NCBI GenBank assembly: GCA_964598765.1 | Contig: CAZRCZ010000001.1 | Location: 248,001-312,000, forward strand | DNA length: 64,000 nucleotides | Reading direction: 5' to 3' | Source: CAZRCZ01 sp964598765 | Lineage (GTDB): Bacteria > Sumerlaeota > Sumerlaeia > MVZB01 > JAJFLK01 | Part shown: one piece after another, positions 59,620-64,000 of the stretch | How positions within the stretch are numbered: the stretch's first letter is position 1 | Layout of the letters: each line of letters begins with the position of its first letter | The notes under the pieces: generated by a model | What the model saw: only the letters and a program-made list of their open reading frames with translations | Databases searched by the model: none | What the model was told of the DNA's origin: nothing | Made by a program: the position numbers and the translations under genes

Positions 59620-61557
59620 ATGATCGAAATCCGCCGAGCTTTTACCGGCGAACTCCTGCTCAACCTCCAAGCCGAATCGCTTGAAGGCGCGCAATTGCGG
59701 GAAGCCAATTTGCGCGGCGCCGATTTGGTCGAAACCAACCTCCGTCGCGCCGATCTAAGCGGAGCCGCCTTGCGCGCCGCCGAAATGAACGACTGCAATC
59801 TCGAAGAAGCCAACTTGCACGGAGCCAATCTCCTTTTGGCCAATCTGCGCCGAGCCAAGCTTCAGTCGGCCAATCTGCAATCGGCAAATTTGGAAGGGGC
59901 TTCGCTGTTCCGCGCCGACTTGCGCGGGGCCAATCTTCAAGGAGCGATTCTCTTTGGCGCCCTGCTCACTCACGCGGTTTACGACTACGAAACGCAGTGG
60001 CCCGCCGGCATGGACCCGCTCAAGCATGGAGCGAAATTGGTCAAACTGGACGACACCGTCGGCGGAATGCCGAAGGCGGAAAAAACGCCTTGTCCCTCCT
60101 GTGGAAAGGAAATCCATCAGGACGCCTTGAAGTGCCGCTACTGCGGCAATTGGCTCAACAAGGCGACGGAAAAAGATTCGCAGGGAATCAAGATTCTTGG
60201 CCCGGGAGGCGAAGTTCTTCGACAGGTTCAAGCGCAAACGTTGGAGGGCGCGGACCTGAGCGGAGCCAAATTGTCGGGAGCGAATTTGGTCAACGTCAAT
60301 CTCCGCAAGGCCATCCTGCGCGGCGTGGACCTCAGTCGCGCCGCCCTGCGCGGAGCGAATCTCGAGGGCGCGATCCTGCTGGACGCCAACCTGAGCGGGG
60401 CTAATCTCCGCCACGCCAATCTCACCGGCGCGGAGATGAGCGGAGCCATGATGAAGGGAACGAGTCTTGAGGACGCCGATCTCACCAAGGCGGTGCTGAC
60501 CCGCGCCAATCTGCGCGAGGCCAACCTCTCCGGCGCGACCGTGCGCGACACCGATTTCTTCAACGCCAATCTCTTCGGCGTCAATTTTGCGCGGATCAAA
60601 CAGGGCGAGACGGCGATTTGGCCCGTCGAGTTCAATCCGCTCAAACGGCCCGCTCCTCTGCCGGCCTCCGGCGACACCACTGAACCGGGCGCGGCGACTC
60701 CCGTTCCAGCCCCGCAACCGGCGATCCCGTCGGTGATCGAAACTTCGAGCTATCGTCCCGCTCCGACTCCGGCCATCGAACAAATCCAATGTCCCTTCTG
60801 CGCCGAGACGATTTTGGCCGACGCGATCAAATGCCGCTTCTGCGGCGAGTGGCTCGTTCAAGTGATGGACGAGGCCGAAAAATCGAAGTGGGCCAAGACG
60901 AAGCTTTATCTCATTTCCGGCGTGGTGGTGCTGACCCTCATCGTGATCGGGTCCGGCGCCGCGCTTTTCCTGCCCGCGTTTCAATTTCCTCCGACGACCG
61001 TTTCCTCATTCGCGCCCACCGCCGGAAGTCCGGCTGATTCGCCATCGGGTCAACGCTACCTCAATTTTCCTTCGGATCATTCCATCGGCAATCTGGCCGC
61101 GCGCGATTGGGGTTCGACCGATACTGAAGCGTGGCGCAACGTCGCGGAAGCGCAAGGCAAAACGCCGGTTCCTTCGGGCAAGGAACTGAAGCTGATCGTC
61201 AACGAAACGGCGACCGACCTGCGCGCGCTCGATTCCTTCGGTCCCGCCGATCTTCACACGCTCGATCTGCTTCTGGCTTCGTTCAAGGACGACCAGCTCA
61301 TTCATCTCAAGGGGCTGACGGGATTGAAGGAACTTTACCTTCCGCCTCAAACCACGGACACGGGATTGATCGGCCTGAAACCGTTGACCTCGTTGACGAC
61401 ATTGATTCTCTTCGACACGAAAATCACCGACGCCGGATTGGAACGGCTGACGGGTTTGAAGACGCTCCAATTCCTCTATCTGCCCAAGCAAATCGGTGAC
61501 AAGCCGCTTCAAGACCTCCAAAAAACCCTGCCCGGGTGTAGCATCAAAAAATACTGA
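59620..61557 (+). CDS. Pentapeptide-repeat protein 2 with zinc ribbons, TM helix and LRR tail
   Basis: About 645 residues. The ATG at 59620 follows AAAGGG and gives the same start (MIEIRRAFTGELLLNLQ) as protein 1; earlier starts lack support. Order: module, pentapeptides, cap TQWPAGMDPLKHGAKL; zinc ribbon CPSCGKEIHQDALKCRYC; module GIKILGPGGEVLRQV, pentapeptides, cap AIWPVEFNPLKRPA; a Pro-rich linker; zinc ribbon CPFCAETILADAIKCRFC; a membrane helix (ISGVVVLTLIVIGSGAALFL); and leucine-rich repeats (LTSLTTLILFDTKITDAGLE). It is probably membrane-anchored with repeats on both sides. Confidence 0.88.
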   Translation: MIEIRRAFTGELLLNLQAESLEGAQLREANLRGADLVETNLRRADLSGAALRAAEMNDCNLEEANLHGANLLLANLRRAKLQSANLQSANLEGASLFRADLRGANLQGAILFGALLTHAVYDYETQWPAGMDPLKHGAKLVKLDDTVGGMPKAEKTPCPSCGKEIHQDALKCRYCGNWLNKATEKDSQGIKILGPGGEVLRQVQAQTLEGADLSGAKLSGANLVNVNLRKAILRGVDLSRAALRGANLEGAILLDANLSGANLRHANLTGAEMSGAMMKGTSLEDADLTKAVLTRANLREANLSGATVRDTDFFNANLFGVNFARIKQGETAIWPVEFNPLKRPAPLPASGDTTEPGAATPVPAPQPAIPSVIETSSYRPAPTPAIEQIQCPFCAETILADAIKCRFCGEWLVQVMDEAEKSKWAKTKLYLISGVVVLTLIVIGSGAALFLPAFQFPPTTVSSFAPTAGSPADSPSGQRYLNFPSDHSIGNLAARDWGSTDTEAWRNVAEAQGKTPVPSGKELKLIVNETATDLRALDSFGPADLHTLDLLLASFKDDQLIHLKGLTGLKELYLPPQTTDTGLIGLKPLTSLTTLILFDTKITDAGLERLTGLKTLQFLYLPKQIGDKPLQDLQKTLPGCSIKKY

Positions 61558-61778
61558 ATCACCGCCGAGTCGCGACCATCAGAGTTGTGCCCGCGAAGGG
61601 CGCAAAAAAACACGAATCGGGAAAATGAATTTCATGCGGAGGCGCGGGGAACGCGGAGGATTGTTGGACAGGTTAGGCAAGATTTACAGAATGAAAGATT
61701 GACTGTTGGTTATTCAGGGTGGGAGGCGTTGTCCTGAGCGGCGAGATGGAATGAAAAGAATCCCTCCAATCTCGTATT
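61558..61778. other. Gene-free stretch before island 2
   Basis: No gene or clear element beyond weak GGCGCAAAAAAACACGAA-type family A remains near 61596-61650. Confidence 0.4.
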
Positions 61779-61803
61779 GAATTAGGAATGTCGTGAACGT
61801 CCC
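61779..61803 (-). repeat. Family B repeat, copy B6
   Basis: On the minus strand GGGACGTTCACG, ACATTCC, TAATTC: about 19 of 25 bases as in B2. The adjoining CGTCCCCGTTGG is identical to that next to B4. Confidence 0.6.
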
Positions 61804-62069
61804 CGTTGGACCCAGAAATTGGAGCCTCATCCGAGCCGCGACCGTGAGGGGGCGTACAGCGCGCGTCATCCGTGCATTTGGATTCTCGCTCGCTCTCGCG
61901 GCTCGGTTGCCCTTCTCGCGGTCGAATCTAGGAACTGAACCGCGTTCGGGTGAGGACGCCGTTGGCGGCCGATCGAATTCCGCTCGGCGACAACCGGAGC
62001 ACTTCCGGATGAGGCGAATCGCATCGCGTCGAGCGATGACGGGGACGATATTGCCGAAGGCGGAAAAAT

Positions 62070-62094
62070 GAATTACTTTTAACGTAAACGTCCC
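62070..62094 (-). repeat. Family B repeat, copy B4 (left end of island 2)
   Basis: On the minus strand GGGACGTTTACG then TTAAAAGTAATTC. The bases to its right, CGTTGG, extend the inverted match to copy B5. Confidence 0.8.
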
Positions 62095-62127
62095 CGTTGG
62101 TCTACCCAGCGTCCAATTTTACGGATT

Positions 62128-62517
62128 TCAGTCGCGGACCGATTTTTTCGGAGGGACAAGGGGAGGAGGCGGTGCCACACCGCCAAAATACTGAACTACA
62201 TGTCCATCCTCGTCTATGTCGACAATAGCACTGCCTTCTGGCATAGCGGGGCGACGAAGAAGGTAGACACTCCATCGACCGCTATTAAATGTTATATTAC
62301 TCACCTCAGAGTTTTGCCATCCTCTGCGCTTCACCTCCGCCTGCGCAATGGCAGTAATCGCAACAGCCCTCTCTTTATCTACGTTGGCCCTTTCGCGGAT
62401 TTCGTTTCTATGCCCGCTCCTCTGCCTAACGTACTGTTCACTATTGTCGCGACATGAATATAGAAGCGATACAGTTGGCAACGTGAGATACCTAGCGTAA
62501 TTACTTAAGGGAAGCAA
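62128..62517 (-). CDS. Small hypothetical cargo gene of island 2, lipoprotein-like
   Basis: A 129-residue protein. Its N-terminus LPTVSLLYSCRDNSE could be a lipoprotein signal with a lipobox-like LYSC. The central part AVAITAIAQAEVKRRGW, FNSGRWSVYLLRRP and AIVDIDEDGHVVQYFGG forms a helix and beta-strands reminiscent of a PepSY-like fold. It is AT-richer than its surroundings and lies between inverted family B copies. The function is unknown; the C-terminus is Pro-rich. Confidence 0.65.
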   Translation of the reverse strand: MLPLSNYARYLTLPTVSLLYSCRDNSEQYVRQRSGHRNEIRERANVDKERAVAITAIAQAEVKRRGWQNSEVSNITFNSGRWSVYLLRRPAMPEGSAIVDIDEDGHVVQYFGGVAPPPPLVPPKKSVRD

Positions 62518-62651
62518 TGGTATTTCTCTCGCATAACATCAATGTCGTAAAACTGAATCAAACGATTAATCTCCGCAATACACTGAGTGTCGCCGTGGCA
62601 ACTGTTCAACCCGTTAATTAGGCAACCTACTGTGACCTTATTGGGGCAATG

Positions 62652-62677
62652 GGGACGTTTACTTCATTGATAATTCG
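62652..62677 (+). repeat. Family B repeat, copy B5 (right end of island 2)
   Basis: GGGACGTTTACT, TCATTGA, TAATTCG: 21 of 26 bases as in B2. It faces outward and forms an inverted pair with B4. Confidence 0.65.
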
Positions 62678-62720
62678 TCCTCTTTCCTTCTTCATTTCAC
62701 AATCCACAGCCCGAATCAGC

Positions 62721-64000
62721 TCAGGCCAAGATTTTCTCAACAACGTTCCCCGAAACGTCGGTCAGGCGGAAGTCGCGGCCTTGGAAACGGTAGGTGAAGC
62801 GTTTGTGGTCCACGCCGAAGAGATGGAGCATCGTCGCGTGGAGGTCGTGAACGCTGACGACGTTCTCGACGGAGTTGTAGCCCAGTTCGTCGGTCGCCCC
62901 GTAGGTGATGCCGGGTTTGATTCCACCGCCGGCCATCCAGATCGAGAATCCCTTGATGTGGTGATCCCGCCCGTCCCCCTGCGCCATCGGCGTCCGACCG
63001 AATTCCCCTCCCCAAACGATGAGCGTGTCGTTCAACATGCCGCGCTGTTTGAGGTCGGTCAGGAGCGCGTAGGTCGCCTGATCGGTGAGTTTGGCGGCGT
63101 TGCGGATGCCCCCCTTGATGGCGAGATGATGATCCCAACCGCGATGATAAAGCTGAATGAACCGGACGCCGCGCTCGGCAAGCCGCCGCGCCAAGAGGCA
63201 ATTCGCGGCGTAGGTTCCGTCCAGTTTTTCAATCCCATACATGTCGAGGATGTTTTTCGGCTCGTCGGAAATATCGGCGAGGCCGGGAACGCTCGTTTGC
63301 ATCTTGAACGCCATTTCGTATTGCGCGATGCGCGTGGCGATTTCGGGGTCGGAGATCGTTTCGGCGCGCAGGCGGTTCAATTTCTCGACCGCGTCCACGA
63401 CGTCCCTCTGGCGCTCCGGCGTCACGCCGTTCGGATTATTAACGTAATAAACCGGCTCCCCTTTGGAGTTGAATTGAACGCCCTGAAATTCGCTCGGCAG
63501 AAATCCGCTGTGCCATTGCCGCATCGAGACCGGTTGCTCCGTGCTTCCGCTGGAGGAAATCAGCACGATGAAGCCGGGCAGATTTTCCGATTCGCTTCCC
63601 AAACCGTAGAGAAACCACGACCCGATGCTGGGTCTGCCGGAGATGGAGGTTCCGGTGTTCATAAACGTGTGCGCCGGATCGTGGTTGATCTGCTCGGTGA
63701 CCATCGAGCGGATGATGCAGATGTCGTCGGCGAGCTTGGCCATGTTCGGGAACGCCTCGCTGATTTCCTGACCCGACGCGCCGCATTTGTTGAAGGCGTA
63801 ATTCGGCGGCATGACGCGGAGCACGGCGGCCTGCAATTGCGCGATGGGCTGACCCTTCGTGAACGATTCGGGCATCGGTTGTCCGCCGAGCCGGGTGAGT
63901 TCCGGCTTGTAGTCGAAGGTCTCCAAATGGGACGGACCGCCGGCTTGGTAAAGATAAATGACGCGCTTGGCTTTGGGGGCGAAGTGAAGCGGATTGACGG
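62721..64000 (-). CDS. DUF1501 (sulfatase-like) protein, N-terminus beyond window
   Basis: At least 426 residues are visible and the frame stays open to the window edge. It begins NPLHFAPKAKRVIYLYQAGG followed by PSHLETFDYKPEL, the standard opening of DUF1501 proteins. GRPSIGSWFLYGLGSE, HHLAIKGG, VWGGEFGRTPMAQGDGRDHH and the C-terminal VSVHDLHATMLHLFGVDHKRF are also typical. DUF1501 members belong to the alkaline phosphatase/sulfatase clan and are abundant in Planctomycetota, where they often pair with DUF1553/DUF1549 genes (not seen here). It is usually exported; the signal would lie outside the window. Confidence 0.92.
   Translation of the reverse strand, partial: VNPLHFAPKAKRVIYLYQAGGPSHLETFDYKPELTRLGGQPMPESFTKGQPIAQLQAAVLRVMPPNYAFNKCGASGQEISEAFPNMAKLADDICIIRSMVTEQINHDPAHTFMNTGTSISGRPSIGSWFLYGLGSESENLPGFIVLISSSGSTEQPVSMRQWHSGFLPSEFQGVQFNSKGEPVYYVNNPNGVTPERQRDVVDAVEKLNRLRAETISDPEIATRIAQYEMAFKMQTSVPGLADISDEPKNILDMYGIEKLDGTYAANCLLARRLAERGVRFIQLYHRGWDHHLAIKGGIRNAAKLTDQATYALLTDLKQRGMLNDTLIVWGGEFGRTPMAQGDGRDHHIKGFSIWMAGGGIKPGITYGATDELGYNSVENVVSVHDLHATMLHLFGVDHKRFTYRFQGRDFRLTDVSGNVVEKILA

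Noticed and set aside
61793..62071. 92-residue frame between family B copies
   Set aside because: Arg-rich, no ribosome-binding site and no family pattern; I also looked for a transposase remnant in both strands here and saw none.
62400..62650. Possible integron attC site next to the 62128 gene
   Set aside because: Short CCTAAC and GTTAAT motifs occur, but no paired core sites with the expected palindrome were found; the family B ends explain the boundaries better.
1..64000. tRNA, rRNA and CRISPR arrays
   Set aside because: No TPsiC-arm plus anticodon-arm pattern, rRNA core sequence or regularly spaced direct repeat was recognised by eye; a covariance search (tRNAscan, Rfam) would be decisive.

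Overview
The window is a 64 kb stretch of a moderately GC-rich, diderm bacterial chromosome, probably from an environmental or metagenome-derived lineage. TolC-type efflux, an O-antigen ligase-like protein and several lipoproteins point to an outer membrane. DUF1501 and DUF1080 proteins, PQQ-like beta-propellers, very long secreted proteins with Thr/Pro-rich linkers and abundant intergenic repeats are common in Planctomycetota, Verrucomicrobiota and candidate phyla such as Sumerlaeota, Hydrogenedentota and Omnitrophota. The phylum cannot be fixed from this sequence alone. No rRNA, tRNA, CRISPR array or intact transposase was seen.

Layout. 1-6.7 kb: end of an M48 peptidase, a zinc-ribbon protein, a GAF/HD-GYP regulator, an operon of Nramp metal transporter, UspA and TMTC-like TPR protein behind an MntR-like operator, and a lone receiver protein. 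6.8-14.4 kb: secreted enzymes (double DUF1080, PQQ-like propeller, PHP-type protein), a polymerase/ligase of the Wzy class, YciI and an amidase. 14.6-20.6 kb: an ABC-type tripartite efflux operon without its ATPase, and MurQ. 20.9-24.6 kb: rhomboid protease, TlpA-like thioredoxin, a small hypothetical gene and a metallophosphoesterase. 24.6-30 kb: one giant secreted protein of about 1,780 residues with a beta-helix, FG-GAP repeats and Thr/Pro linkers. 30-45.3 kb: mostly housekeeping genes (acyl-CoA synthetase, ChbG deacetylase, aminotransferase, DUF971-Mrp, CbiX, ClpX, GT4, AhcY). 45.3-47.8 kb: a repeat-rich accessory island with a hypothetical gene between inverted repeat copies and a broken GNAT gene. 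47.8-57.9 kb: PepF, quinone oxidoreductase, DUF1080, DegT aminotransferase, RibD, and a three-gene envelope operon (flippase-like protein, toroid-like protein, GT2). 58.1-61.6 kb: two pentapeptide-repeat proteins. 61.6-62.7 kb: a second repeat-bounded island. The window ends inside a DUF1501 gene.

The most unusual content is between and at the edges of genes. Family A is about 17 imperfect inverted repeats built from 8-9 nt units such as CACAGAGG, CACAAAGG, CGCAAAGG or CACCAAGG. Family B is a 25-bp repeat (GGGACGTTTAC followed by AAAAGTAATTC) found six times, twice as outward-facing pairs around a single small gene and once exactly at the break of a GNAT gene. This looks like a gene-cassette type of mobile element. 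Family C is a structured element of paired hairpins seen in opposite orientations near 39.2 and 49.7 kb, with different stem sequences but conserved linkers. Two adjacent secreted proteins also share the C-terminal tag TPNAAR-x-WE-x-YE after a Thr/Pro linker, a candidate sorting or attachment signal.
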